A DNA stretch of 64,000 bases from Sarcocystis neurona (taxonomy: Eukaryota; Apicomplexa; Conoidasida; Eucoccidiorida; Sarcocystidae), in contig KL647320.1 in NCBI GenBank assembly GCA_000727475.1, positions 62,001 through 126,000 on the forward strand, read 5' to 3'. Below, in pieces: positions 37,337 to 49,778 of this stretch; position 1 is the stretch's first letter; each line of letters starts with the position of its first letter. The notes under the pieces are model-generated. The model saw only the letters and a list, made by a program, of their open reading frames with translations. It did no database searches and had not been told where the DNA came from. The position numbers and the translations under genes are program-made.

Positions 37337-39110
37337 GCGACAACGATTGGGTTGGATTGCTGTGCATGGAAGAAGCTGCAGTCTTGCATGACTTTTCCTA
37401 AAGAGGAGAGGAAGGGGAGGAGACTATGTATCGAATCTTCTTCAGCGTGTGAAGCTCCAACGGTAAGTTATGTCGTGGTAAAGATTTATGCAAGAGGAGC
37501 GCCGGCGGCAGATCTTCCGGCATGGGGGTGAGGGGACAAAAGAGATCAGGTAACTAGTAGCACTCGGTTGGACAGAAGACGACGACGATTAGCATGTTAA
37601 CATAGAAGAACACTTCCCTCGTTGTGGCTGCTGAATACGTAGATACGGGCGAGAGACAACTCTAAATACATAGGCTTCTGCAGGGGGTTATCTACCAGTG
37701 TCCAGCTGCCGTATGTATACATCATCCAATGACGATTGTTCGACACAACGAATCGACAGCCGACAAGCTGCAGAAGGGAGAGAGAGCAGAATAAAGAGGA
37801 ATGGCAGTGACGAAAGTGAAAGTTAAGCTACAGCAATGGCAGCGCTGGCGGAAAACGTGCAAGCGGAGGTGCCTTCGGGCAGCTGAAGAACGGCAGAAAC
37901 GGAACACGCAGTAGGCGGGCCAACACCGTTATTCGGAGGAGCAAGAATAGTATCGCCCATAACAATCTACGAGCAGAGCTGGACTATGTGATGGGACAGA
38001 TGCAGCCATTATGTGTCCCGTTTCCCGGAGGGAAATGCGTTTTTTCGATCTTCGCTGCTTTTGCCCTACTATGTTTGCCGTGACACCACTGCAAGCCCCC
38101 CGTGGATGTATGCATACGTGTACGCATACCTTTATAGATTCCACATACATGCGCGTACGCCTGTATATAGGAAGTGGAGATTCACATGCCTATAATGTAC
38201 GCTGGTGCAAGCATATGTACTTCTAGATCACGGGGTAGAAGCTTGCCTGTACAGCAGAAAGGGGGGCGCAAAATAACGGTTGTGTTACTAGCGCGTCGAA
38301 TGTATGTTGGCCTACGCCGCGTGCGTCTACGCTTCTTCATACTGGTGTACATGTACGCATATGTGTAGCTGTGCTTCCCGTCGATTATCTAGCAGAGATT
38401 CTAGTGTAAACCTGTTTTTGGACACTCGTTTATCAAGTGGACGATATGTGCATTTTCAGCAACCTTCGTAGAGCTCGGTACAATCGTCTAACTGTGCGAA
38501 TTTAAGTCTAGCTGTTTGTGTGCATATCTCCATCCGGACTACTCACACGGGATCTACGTATATGCGTATCCGGTTCTGTTTAATTTGTGCCCGTGTGTGT
38601 GCACAAATCTAGTTCAATCTTTTAAATGTCTACGGGTGAGGGCATTTTCGTTTGTCTAGCTTTGTCTACGTATGGATGTGCACGTCCTTCACAAAGACGC
38701 ATGTGTCATTGCGTGTAGCTTCATCTTTCAAATCGCAAGATGCGCTTCTGTTCGAGTGTTGAATTTTTTGGTCGTGTATACATCCTTGCATATATGTAGG
38801 TGCGGGATTCCCTCGTGAGTTACAAGATATCGTACTGCGCCTCTGAGTCTCGTCTTTCTGCCCGCGCGCACAGGTGTAGACTGCACTTGCAAGAACTGTG
38901 AACCAATGCCGTCTATGTAGATCCAGTAGTCAGTCCACTCCACGTCTTTTTCCTGCGAAAAAGCTTGCTTCCTGGCTGTGTTGAGAGCAGAAAACCTGTT
39001 TTGTTCTAGTGTGGACACAGGGAGGGAGGAGAGAACTTTTTCTGCGGTCTGTATATCCGTTGGTATGTCTCTCTTTATGTGCTGCGTGTGCAGGTTGGAG
39101 CTCCTCCGCT

Positions 39111-39297
39111 TGTCGTCTTCGCTTCTTACCCGCCATCCTTCCCGTTTTCCGTCTCTTCGCGTCGGGATTGCGTCCGTCTTTTTTTTTGTCTCGTCTCTGG
39201 ATTCGCATCCTCCCCGTTTCCTTCCCGCCTCTTCTTCCCTTCGGTTTCCTTCCTGTCCTCCGCTTTCCTGTCTCCTATTTTCGCTACACTTTCCAAG
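39111..39297 (+). promoter_or_regulatory. Pyrimidine-rich leader before eL13 start codon
   Basis: The roughly 185 bp before the eL13 ATG is almost entirely C/T-rich on the coding strand, up to the context TTCCAAGATGG. It is the likely 5' UTR and core promoter side. No TATA-like element is evident. The assignment rests on position and composition only. Confidence 0.35.
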
Positions 39298-42200
39298 ATG
39301 GTATCGAAGAACAACGCATTGCCTCATGTGCATTTGCACAAATGGTGGCAACGATACGTAAAGACCTGGTTTAACCAAGCAGGACGGAAGAAATCCAGAA
39401 GACTTCGCCGACAAGAAAAAGCAGCCAAGCTCGGCGTTGTTCCGTCGGGTTTGCTGCGTCCCGTAGTCCATCCCCCCACCCAGCGCTACAATCTGAAAAT
39501 ACGTGCGGGAAGAGGGTTCACTCTTGAAGAACTGAAGGTCAGTCTGCGACGAAATGAAGGAACAAGGTGTGCTTGTATAGGGACGAGACGTGCATCCACA
39601 AGCGTTCACTCATGCACATACACGGACATATTTGCACAAAGAAAGAGAGAGAGTGAGAAGCAGAGGGACGAAGCGACGGACCGAGAGGAAAAATTTCACT
39701 TACACGTGGTGTATACGTGTAATTGTGGAACGACGGGTGTGGCTGAGTGTGTATGTGTGTATAGAAGTGTTTATGCGCGAATGTGGACGGATGCGTGATT
39801 TGTTCTGGAAGAACTTTATGGGTAGGTATATCTTTTCGAAAAGATTGAGAGGGACAGGTAAACTTACATAGATATTCGAGGGGCGGTAGGGATTGTGGAA
39901 AACATTTACGTAGTAACACATTTGTTTATAAGTATATGTGTGTGTGTATACGTATATATAGGGAGTGACAGGTAGAACTGTATGTGGCAGAGGGAACTAG
40001 ATATAAAAAAGTACGTTTGTACACTGAAGAAGGTCTGCATCTGCGCCGTAGGTAGAATTGAAGGGCGCTGAGGCAGCAGGAGAGTTCCGCGGTGTAGGGG
40101 TGTAAACCTGGAATCTCGTATGCGTACAAACAGCTAGACAGACAGAGATACCCACACACGTACACATATACAAAGATATATTCATGTAGTGACATCTATT
40201 AGGAGAGAGAGATATAGGTAGATATACAGATGCAGACACCTCTATATAGTACTTGGATAGGATTGTTTCCTGCAGGCTCGCTCGTTGTATACTATCGCTT
40301 TTCCTCCTGTATCTGTCCGTTTATGTCTCTGCAAATTTTCTTGCTCTGGTTCTCTACTCGACGTGTTTTTTCTTGTGTACACCTATTTAAAATGTCGTCG
40401 TCCTTCTTAAAGATTCACCATGTGTATCGCTTCGCTACTGTAAGCTCGTCGTCGATCGCTGCTCCCTTCTCAGTCCCAACTTAGGCGTTCCTGTCTCGTT
40501 ACCGGCTCTCGTTGTACTGTATAGAGCGTTTGATGACGAGGATGGTCACCTCGGCGTGATATTTGCGGGAAATCTGTTTTCTTTCTTACATTCTTTCTTG
40601 TGTTCCCTCCTGCTTCTTTTCGCGCTCTCCATCTCGTAAACGTTTCCTTGTCTCCTGCGCGTTTACGCCTCGTCTCCATACTTTTCTTCTCTTCTGCGCC
40701 ACACCTCTTTCCTGTAGTCTCACCCTTTTTCATTACTCCATGTGGGCGCCGGCGTCTTGTGTTTTCCGTCGGTGTGTCGCCACCAGCTCACTATATTCTT
40801 ATTCGTTTTAGTTGTTCTCTTTTCTTCTGGAAGCCGTTGTCTCTGAGTTCATTTCATTTTACGTGTGGACGCCGCCATCTCGCGTTCGACCTTATTTTTT
40901 GCGTTCTTCCTACCTGCATTCCGCCACCGGCTCCTTCGTCGTCGTCTCTTACTTCTATTCCTCTGCTTCCTTTTTTCGTTTGATGGTATCCTTTCAGGCG
41001 GTGAAACTCAGCCCGAAAGTGGCGCGGTCCATAGGCGTGTCAGTCGACCATCGGCGCCGCAACAGAAGCACCGAAAGCCTGAGCACAAATGTGGCGAGGC
41101 TGAAGGCTTATTTGCAGAAACTTGTCATTTTCCAGAGAGGATCAAAGGCGAAGAAGGGGCTCGGAGGTATTCCCGCAGATACACCAAAAAGTCAAATTCA
41201 GAACGTCCAACACGTCAAAATCAGCACCGTCATGCCAGTCCCCAAGCTGTCCAAGAAATGCAAGGTGAGAAAAACAAACGACTGAAGGAACATCGGGAGG
41301 AGAAAAAAGGGTGGAGTACAACAACACAAGTGAACTTTTAGCAAAGACGGAAAGTCACATGAAGACGCCCGAATCCATGTTCTCCTTTTCTCCGCCTTTG
41401 TGTCTTCAATTTCCCCATGGCTTCCTCGCCCAAAATCGTGCCTCCGTGTTTACGAAGGTGTACCCATGGTTTATGTACACGTATGGCGGAACGTTAACGA
41501 ATGCATTTATAAATATCTGCAGACACATACAAGCGCCTCTGTCTTTTGTAACGCCGCTGTTTCATTCTTTCCACGTACGTGACTCTCAATCACCCATAAA
41601 CTCTATGCTTGCTGCTACCATCGTCCGCGTCCCGCCTGCATACCTCGATTTGTCGTTCTCTACGGTATACAGAGGTCTCGCTTTTTCTCGGATGGGATGC
41701 ATAAATATTCGAGGTGAGCACGTTCGTTTTTGCTATGTATTAATTTCCTGTCTCAGTAAGCACTGCGTGCAGTGTCTTACTTCTGCGGCTGCAGGCGACG
41801 ATGGAAACACTGTTGTATATATGTGTTGCTTCTCTTCTCTATACATCTAGGTGTGTACTGTCGGAAGCGTTGCCTTCCTTTTTTGTGAGTGGGTAATATT
41901 ACGCGGGTAAGGTTTCCTCCCGAGCTGCTCTGTGCTATGGTGCATGGAAACGTGTCGGTGTTGTGCAAGCATGTTTAACGGGTAGTCGCGCGGAGATACT
42001 AGTAGTACGTGTCCGAGTGATTCTGCACGTATATACATATATATATATGTAGATTGCCGACCGTTTTGTCAGCTGGTAGAATCGTCTTCAAAATGCACTT
42101 CTACCGCTGCTTATGCGTGGGCGTAGCCGTTTTCGATCGTGAACGGGTCGAGTATTATTTTTGTATCTCTTGTTAGTTGTGTATCCTTGTTTCGTAAGCA

Positions 42201-43339
42201 CCGCTGTCTCACGCGAATGCCACGGATGTTCAGCGTGGTCAAGTGTATCACTTGACTCGGTCCAATCGTTTTTGGACCACCTTCACGGTGACCAATTTGA
42301 CCAGTATGTGAGCTGCTGCTAGTTGGAGTGCTACAGGCCGACAGCAGCGTGTGTGAAGATGCTGGGGATGAAAACTCAACTGCGTCCTTGCGGAGCGGCG
42401 ACTTCAAGTCGTGCGCACTGGCGATGTAGTGAATTCTGCAATGCTGACGAAGCGTCTGCCTTTTCGTGTAGCCCTGTCAGTTGTTCCAAAGGAATAACTG
42501 GTTACATGCTTTGCTCCTATACGTTGTACACTTTTTCTGGAGACGCATTACGAAGTTGCGGAAACTTCTTTAGATGTGCTTAAGTTCAGTCAGTTGTACA
42601 GGTGCTGGTGGGCGTCACATGTTGAAAAAAATTTGTAAACCGGCCGTGCATCTTGTTACATGGAAGTAAAGGTGCGTGTATGTACAAAGACAGGAAGGTG
42701 TGTTATCGTGTGTGTGTTCGCAGTGGCCAAAGGGTGTTTGTCTTCGGAGTGAACTGTTTCGTCTCAGGGTGGACCATGTCTTTGCGTGCGTCTACGCGAG
42801 TCCCTCGTCCCGTGCCGATACATGCGTATTAATGGCTTTGTGCGACTGTCTAGATACGTTAGTGTGTATATCCTCCACGCGTGTATCGATGTACGTGTGC
42901 GTACCCATGTATGTACACACACAGCTGGGCATTTCTGTGTAAGCTACGCGTCGCCTGCTGGTGTGTCTGCGTATGTACGTGTACGGTGCGCAGATTAGTA
43001 CCTAACAGAGACGGTGTCGTGTGCGGGTCCGTTGTGTTTCTTCTTGGTAACCTACCGTCACTATCTTTCCTCGTGCACTCTACTGATATGCTCGTACGCT
43101 GCGCGTGTGTAGAACACCTGCTGTGTGTGCCCCTCAGCTGTGCGCGGGGATGTGGGCTGGGCGTCATGTTGTGCGGCGCTACGGTGTGTACATACTGCGC
43201 GCAGCCACGAGCTATCACTGCTGAAGAAAGGAAGTTCCAGGCGTACGCTACTTTGCGGAAGAACCGCTGCGATGCGAAGAACGTCGGGAAACACGAGAAG
43301 AAGTTGGCCGCCGAGAAGGAGGCCGCAGGAAAAAGATGA
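39298..43339 (+). CDS. RPL13: 60S ribosomal protein eL13 (RPL13), 3 exons
   Basis: eL13 is a large-subunit protein of eukaryotes and archaea that binds 28S rRNA. Exons: 39298-39537 (80 codons), 40998-41264 (89 codons) and 43205-43339 (44 codons plus TGA). All introns are phase 0 with GT/AG ends (gtcagt...ttcag; gtgaga...gcag). The product is 213 residues against 211 in human RPL13. Signature segments are [20 protein letters not shown] near the N-terminus, the [14 protein letters not shown] block at the end of exon 1, [22 protein letters not shown] in exon 2 (given here in part), and [19 protein letters not shown] in exon 3. The C-terminus is Lys/Glu-rich as usual. Introns are 1460 and 1940 bp. 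The first is pyrimidine-rich before its acceptor. A 30-bp tandem repeat sits about 90 bp past the stop codon. There are no amino-acid runs. Confidence 0.97.
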
Positions 43340-43420
43340 CCTGAGAAGAGTGCTCGAAGTCAGACACGTCGTAGTTAGACTGTTATTACACCCGTAAATG
43401 GGGCAGGGAAACGGCCTCGG

Positions 43421-43480
43421 GAAAGCGTTTCCGAGACGGTGGGCTATCCAGAAACGCTTTCCGAGACGGTGGGCTATTCA
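43421..43480. repeat. 30-bp tandem duplication downstream of eL13
   Basis: Two near-identical units share CCGAGACGGTGGGCTAT at 43431 and again at 43461. They lie about 90 bp after the eL13 stop codon and so probably within its 3' UTR. Confidence 0.8.
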
Positions 43481-46400
43481 GGACGCCGGAGGACGGCTGT
43501 TAGTCGTCGTGTAAAGAAAGACAGAGGTATGGAGAGGTGGACGAGGAGCCGAGCTGTTATGTCTTATGTCTGGTTGGACACGGTCACTGCGTTGCTAGCA
43601 TTGCAGCGTCGAGTTCCTTGACGGAGATGATGCCTTTTTGCAAAAGTGTTGCGGATAGAAGCATACGAATGAACGCAAGAATGAGATACCCTTCCATTCT
43701 GATTGAAGAAAAAAAAGGATGAGTGAAGAGATTTCCCTGCGTGAAATGATCAATTGTATCGTTGTTTCCGAAACAAGCTGGTGAAGTGATAGTATGCGTG
43801 TAGAGGAGCAGCGTGCAATTAATATTTTGCGCTTCGCAATCTCCAGTCAGACAGGAAGAGGATGTGGAACATGGCTGCGTGCCTGCGTAAGAACCCCTGG
43901 CATCCCAAGTGTTTCTGCACAGCCACCCACGGGGCAGCGAACTCTTTCTGACATACACGCGTCAAGATAAAATGATAGTCGTAGGCGGAAAAACACTCAG
44001 CGTACTCACGGAATTGTCAGAAACTGTCAAGCGCGCCGTCCAGGTCAACTAAAAAGAGAACTGCCCAGCGTTTACGCCTGTTTGGTGCCACACGTCAGAG
44101 GTGTTGGACGCGTCATGGAGCTACATGGCGCTGCGTTACTACTTCGCTGATCTTGAAGCAGGCTGAGAGACGCAGACGAATTTACAGTCCTAAATTCGAA
44201 CTCTCTTTCGATAAAAACGTATAAACACCAATACAGGCGGTGTTCTCGACCTGCCCGTACATCGGGTCGTTTCCTGGTAGTTCTCCGGAGTCCCACATAC
44301 TGGTGGTGCAAGTGTACTGGCCCGCAGATAACGCGGCGTTGTTGGAGTACTTTCTGAAATTGGCCTGCATCAGTAAACGAAAAATTCCGTCTTCCTACAG
44401 AATGCTTTCAGCTACAGAATAGCGACGGCATAGATCGGGTGCCGCTCACGAAATCAGTTGATAAGGCTAACGCGAATCGATTTCGACTGTAATTAACGAG
44501 TGCGTACCCGCAGTCATTTTTGCAGAGATGTGACAAGACCAAGTAGTCGCTTTCCTACCATTTACTACTGCGGGTCGCACTACTGCCATATGCACCCGCA
44601 CGACTGCAGGCCTAAACCCGTGCTGGTCAGTAAGTTTTTCATCGTTCATTATTCAAGTAAGTAGATACGAGGCGAAGGGAGCTACCAGACCAGCAAGTAA
44701 CACGCTTTTTCCAAGGCAGTAAGACACCTGCAGGGACGGAAAAATGAATCAAAGTTGGGCCGAGCGGGCACGCCACCTCGCCACTGGCAACCAGTTGTTC
44801 TCAGCATGTATGCATTTGTTTTTCAAGGAAAGAACAATCAGACACTGGGTGCTGTGGGGAGTATTTCAATGTCGCAACACTTACGGCCAAGCATCGTTTC
44901 ACAGCGCGTGCCATGTTAGAAGAAACGCGAGTCGAATTTGCCACTAGCTTTGTCGCTTAGCAAGCCCTAGAGGGCCACCGTATACGGGGCACGCAGTGGC
45001 GTTGCAACTTTCTCTGGGCTGTGACCTTTCTGCGTAGACACAGCAGCATGCGTAACTTCCGTATTCTGGTCGCACAGGAGCAGCACCGTACAGACGCGGG
45101 CGGGAGCTCTGCGCAGTGACGGTTTCGTTATCTCGTGCTGGTTTCCGCGTCGGTTTCGTGTCGTTGGGCGAGGCCTCAACCAAGACACGCACGCAGGGAC
45201 AGTTGAGGATGTGCGAAAAGTCCTGCTCACTGGCAGTTCCGTTATTGCTCTATACGTTCAGCGTACGTGTTGAACGAAAGACAAATACACGTGAGTTCTG
45301 AATTGAAATGGCTGCAGAGAAGTAATGAGGAGGACAAATATGCCACGTGACTCGCGGCGGCTCGACCGGACTGTTGATCGCTACGTTGTACGCATCTTAA
45401 GAAAGAGCCTGGGTGAAGAATGCCAACAGGACACCGCAGCTGAGTTACGTTGCCCGCGAAATCACAGAGTGTACTGGAAGTTCGCCTTCGAAACAACTAC
45501 GGCTTGGTGCGCGCATCTGTGCATCTGTGTATGCGAGCACAACATACACACATATGTGGGCATATGTGTTCACGAGAACTGAAACGTGCGACACCGCAGA
45601 AACCGTGGCCAAAGGTTCAACTGTTTGATGCGAAACTTCAATTTCGCACAGTGTTGCCAACAGGATCCTCGAGATGTTACGATCAATAGCCACTGGTAAG
45701 AGTAGAAACCTCATTTACCAGAACACTTTTAGCTACGCCCCCTTCAAGTAGAGTCGTGTGGACGGAAATGCAACTACGGGCGCTGTATGCTGCCATTGTA
45801 ATTTTCGACTGTGCCCCTCTATACGCGAGCGTATTTCCTCACAAACTCACGTATACGAATGTCCGTTGAGCTGAACGAGAGACGTGCGTCCCATGAGGAC
45901 AGCAGTAACAACAGTGCCGGGCCTTTTTTCATGGCGTCCTCAGGCAGAAGAGAAACGAATGGATGCCACCACAAGCGCCCACGGAAGAGCAAGACAATGG
46001 GCAGAGTACAGAGCACTTACGTTAAGCAAATGCAATTGATGCCGCTTACAGCAGGGAATAGCTCTTCACACCATCCATGCTTCACTCTCCATATTCCAGC
46101 GCCAGGAACCTAAAACCAAGGAGGGTGTGACACAGAACAAACAATCAGATCTTCTGTTTAAATATCTTTATTTAAGCATGCATATTCCAGCACCAGGAAC
46201 CTAAAACAAGAAGGGTGTGACACAGAACAAACAATCAGATCTTCTGCTTAAATATCTTTATAATGATCCAGGACGTCCTTTCTGCACATGTCTCCACAGA
46301 TATACGGGAACGCTATGGTGCACGCAAACAATACGGAAATGGCGCTGAAAATAGCTTAAATGTTTAGCAGCCTGTAGGACGCTGACTGCACACCTCACTA

Positions 46401-46861
46401 ATAAATCTGACGCGTGCGCACCAAGCACACTGTATAGTAAGCCAGCATATCAGGCTGTCCACAAAGCACTGCACACGAACTCGTACGTCAAGTTACGTCC
46501 CCCTGTATTGTTCAAAAGACGCTTAAGGAGAGTAGCGTGCACCTGTCTGACATTGTACCTTGTATATATGCAGACGCAGCTCTAGCTCTTTTTCCGTACA
46601 TACGTATACGCGTCTCCCCTTCTCTTTTGCGTGTGTGCAGCCGCTACATGAGTGTGTCTATGGATGACTACTTGTGTGCATCTACCCTCCAGATGTGTCC
46701 GCTGTGTATGCATGTGCGTGTGTGTGTGTGTCTCTTAATACGCACGTGCGCGGTTTTCCCTCCTCATATATAGCACCTGTATGTGTCTACATCCATGTGC
46801 GTGTGTGGACCCGTTTGTTTCTTCGTCTACCAGACGTACACCTCATTCTGTATCGATAAAG
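43481..46861. other. Intergenic region, no gene recognised
   Basis: The frames are short (under about 125 codons) and match nothing known. The one structured element is a 91-bp tandem duplication at 46090-46260. Confidence 0.4.
46090..46260. repeat. 91-bp tandem duplication
   Basis: Copies start at 46090 and 46181 with CATATTCCAG(C/A)... and both contain GGGTGTGACACAGAACAAAC and AAATATCTTTA. The copies are over 90% identical through about 80 bp, which implies a fairly recent event. Confidence 0.85.
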
Positions 46862-49316
46862 ATGTACATCAAGCAAAACCGCGCAGGCAAGGATCCTGTG
46901 AAAGAGATGCTGGTTTCCTGGTGGTATTACAGGTCTACCAACACTGCTGTTCCGCTGCAGCTGGAGCGTGCCCTTCTATTGTGCTACCGCTGTAAAATCG
47001 TGCATCGTACTGGTGTGTCATCTGGTGGTGCTGCTGCTGCACGGCTGCGGTTTCTGCAGCAACAGCATCTTACTATCGGTATCGCTGCTGCGGTTCTCAG
47101 AGCAGAGTTGCCGTTGGGGACGCTGTTGTTGCTCGCGATGCTACCACATCCCACCGTGACAGCTGCTCTTTCCTTTTTTTGTGAAGCTGGACATTCCCGT
47201 TATCCTGAAACACTTCGCAGAGGCGCGTCTTCTGCTCTGCCGTCGCTCCTGAAGTTGCTTCTTGCCCCGCTGCAATTTCAAGGACTGCTGCAGCGGGTGC
47301 TTCCCGTGCGGCAGCGCACCTTGTGCGTGCGGCTCCTGCTCCTTCGTGTGTACACTGATACAGCTGCCAGTAGTTGTGTTGGCACTGTTCGTCCACCGTG
47401 GCTGCTGCTTACAAGACCCTGGACACGAAGACGACTAATACTGCTACAGCAGGTGCGCAGGTATCTTAGCGGTTGTGACTGCCAGTATCCCGCGACAGAT
47501 GCCGTTTATCGCTTCTACATTTTTTGCCCCTGATGTATTCTCACATTCCAGCAGCTCCTCCATGGTGTTCCGCGTATGTTAGGTCCGGTGCTGCTGCTAC
47601 GTGGGAGCACCCCGTGGCGATTGCCGCTGCTCTTTTCGAGGTGAAACGCCTCTCTACTACGACTACTCCCGCTGCTGCCCTCGCTGTGTTACTACTGCTA
47701 CTACAGCTGCGGCTGCGGCTGTTCCTCCTGCTAGAACCCGCTGTGTACACAGCTCCAGCGAAATACTGAAGGGGCCCATGAAGGTGAGCTTGTTTCTTAG
47801 TAATTTTACGTGGCTTGGTTCGTGACAGTGTTTCCCCGTCTTTCGTGGCGCAACATTTGCCCTTTGTCTTGAAAACTCTCTCGTTCTCTGTCGTCATCTG
47901 CAGTCCCTGGCGTTGCCTCTCTCACACCGCGAGGTGTACGTACGCTTGAACTTACGAGCCCGTTGCCGCAGTATTTACACCGCAGTATGCTGTACTCCCT
48001 GCTTTTTTGCAGCAACGTTGCTTTCGTGCGAGCGCCCCTCGATGTTTCTCGTGCTTTGTTCTTCGCGTATTTCCCTTCCAGCGGCAGGCACAACAGCAGC
48101 ACAAGCGACAGCAACGGCGACAGCAACGGCACGAGCAGCCGCAGCAGCACGAGCGGCACAGCGCGGATACCGCAGCTACTATTATGAGCGCAATAGGAGG
48201 GCACAGAGTGCTGCAGGACAACTTGAACAACAGCGGCAGCGGGAGCAGTCGTTGATTTTCCTCTTTCGTGTTTTCCCTCTGTTGCACCGCTGTTGCAGTT
48301 CAACCACGCATGCCTGCCCACTTTCCACCGCGCAGCGACACCCACTACTGCAACGCCAGCGCAAAGGTTTTTAAAGGCGCAGCTTTGAGAAGCAGAGCAG
48401 TAGCGCCGCCCCGCGTTCCACTGGATCTTCCCCGTGTCCTAATATTCACTTTTGCGTGTTCCGACTCGCTCTTCTTTCTTCTATGCTTTCGTGCAGCCCT
48501 GCCTCCCTTTCAGAACCGCGACTTTTGTGTTCACTCCCCTCGCTCTCCGTCGTGCGGCGCCGTTCCACGCAAGCTCCTCCCTGCACCGCACCTCCTCCAA
48601 AATTTGCGGCAGCCTTGCCTTTACCGTGCGCCAACAACGAATTAACCGTCGTGGCATGTACGTAGGTGTGCGGTTATTCGCGAGGATGCGTATCCACATC
48701 TTTCACGTGTAGTGGTGGGTGTACACGCATGCATACATGCGTATCGCTGTGAGCCCTATGTGCTGCTCCCTACATCCTTACGCCTGTATGCACATATCTA
48801 CTCTCACGTGTGCGGCACAGGTATATGTATACACAGATTTTCGCGTGCAACGTTGCCCCCTGCACGATTTCTGTGTGCGATGATAGTATTCCTGGCCAAT
48901 GTGCGGTAGCGGGAACGAGCACCAGCAGCAGCAGAAGGCGTCGCAGGAGCGGAGGTCGCAAAGAGTTTCGCAGCAAGAGTATTTTTGCTCCAGGGGGGGA
49001 GAACACGTGCAAGTTGTTACGCACACTCAGTAAAAGGGAGCAACACGGTGCACTTTTTTCTTCTTCTCTCGTCGAATTGGGAGTTGCTTCTGCCAGAACA
49101 AGACGATTGCTTCGTTACCATTATCTTTCTGCTGCTTCCTCTCTCTTCTCTGTGTCAAGTAGTACAACGCTTCCACACCCTCGTGCATCTCTGTCTGCTG
49201 CCGCGCGTTCTTGAAAAGCCCGCGCTCCGACAACTCGACGTCCGTTTATCTCCTACACGCGCTGAGAAACTGTCTGCGTATGCATGCCCCCCCTCCCGAC
49301 GGGGTGTGTCCTAGAG
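46862..49316 (+). CDS. Possible multi-exon gene, unrecognised
   Basis: Several plus-strand pieces look like exons, but the model is tentative. An ATG at 46862 opens MYIKQNRAGKDPVKEML, in a frame open to 47533. A second piece ends at 47784 with SSSEILKGPMK before a strong gtgagc donor. It would splice in phase to 47903 (SLALPLSHREVYVRLNLRAR) after a gcag acceptor. A third piece near 48083-48250 is Gln/Ala-rich in two frames. A further Gln-rich stretch lies at about 48905-49020. A last frame, EKPALRQLDVRLSPTRAEKL, ends at a stop at 49314-49316. I cannot assemble one continuous protein and I recognise no family. Minus-strand frames over 47097-47396 are also protein-like, so even the strand is uncertain. 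Confidence 0.3.
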
Positions 49317-49486
49317 AGTTTCTTCTATATTTATACTTGTTGAAGTATGGTTATGATGGGGTGCTTGACTCTGTTTCTCCTCATCTCATCAACTTGCCAG
49401 CACGAATGCTAGAGGACGACGCCGCTCCCGTTTGTCAACGTGCGTATCTGTCTACGTCACTGTGCGGTATGTATGTACATATTTAC

Positions 49487-49522
<36 letters not shown>

Positions 49523-49778
49523 ATATGTACATATATGTATTATAGAGATGTATATTCTGGCTTTCGCCCCTGTGCCTCCTCCTCTATCGGTATCCAACTT
49601 TTATTTTCTCCACGACTCCTCTTTTTCTCGGTACCTTTCCTCTCGCCGGCGCGCGGACGCCTGTGTGTAGCTTTTCTATATATCCTCGTCCGAACTGTTT
49701 CTCCCCACTTTCGAAGTCCACGTTCCTCTCTTCTTCCCCGGTCGTTCCTTGCCACCTCTTTCTCCAAGCGAAGGAAAG
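49317..49778. other. 5' flank of RPN2
   Basis: It contains an alternating AT tract at about 49486-49518 and then a pyrimidine-rich stretch leading to the RPN2 ATG. Promoter and 5' UTR are expected here. No defined element is visible. Confidence 0.4.

Larger units (their letters stand above)
34710..39297. other. Head-to-head intergenic region of uS9 and eL13
   Basis: This is 4.6 kb between two divergent ribosomal-protein genes, so it must hold both promoters. CTG triplets on the plus strand at 37140-37310 would read as Gln runs on the minus strand. I see no convincing complete gene; a weak minus-strand candidate is listed separately. Plus frames at 35199-35483 and 36617-36919 have no recognisable content. 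Confidence 0.4.

Noticed and set aside
38728..39609. Minus-strand 293-codon frame
   Set aside because: It is antisense to eL13 exon 1 and its pyrimidine-rich leader. The Arg/Lys/Glu content is simply the complement of C/T-rich DNA.
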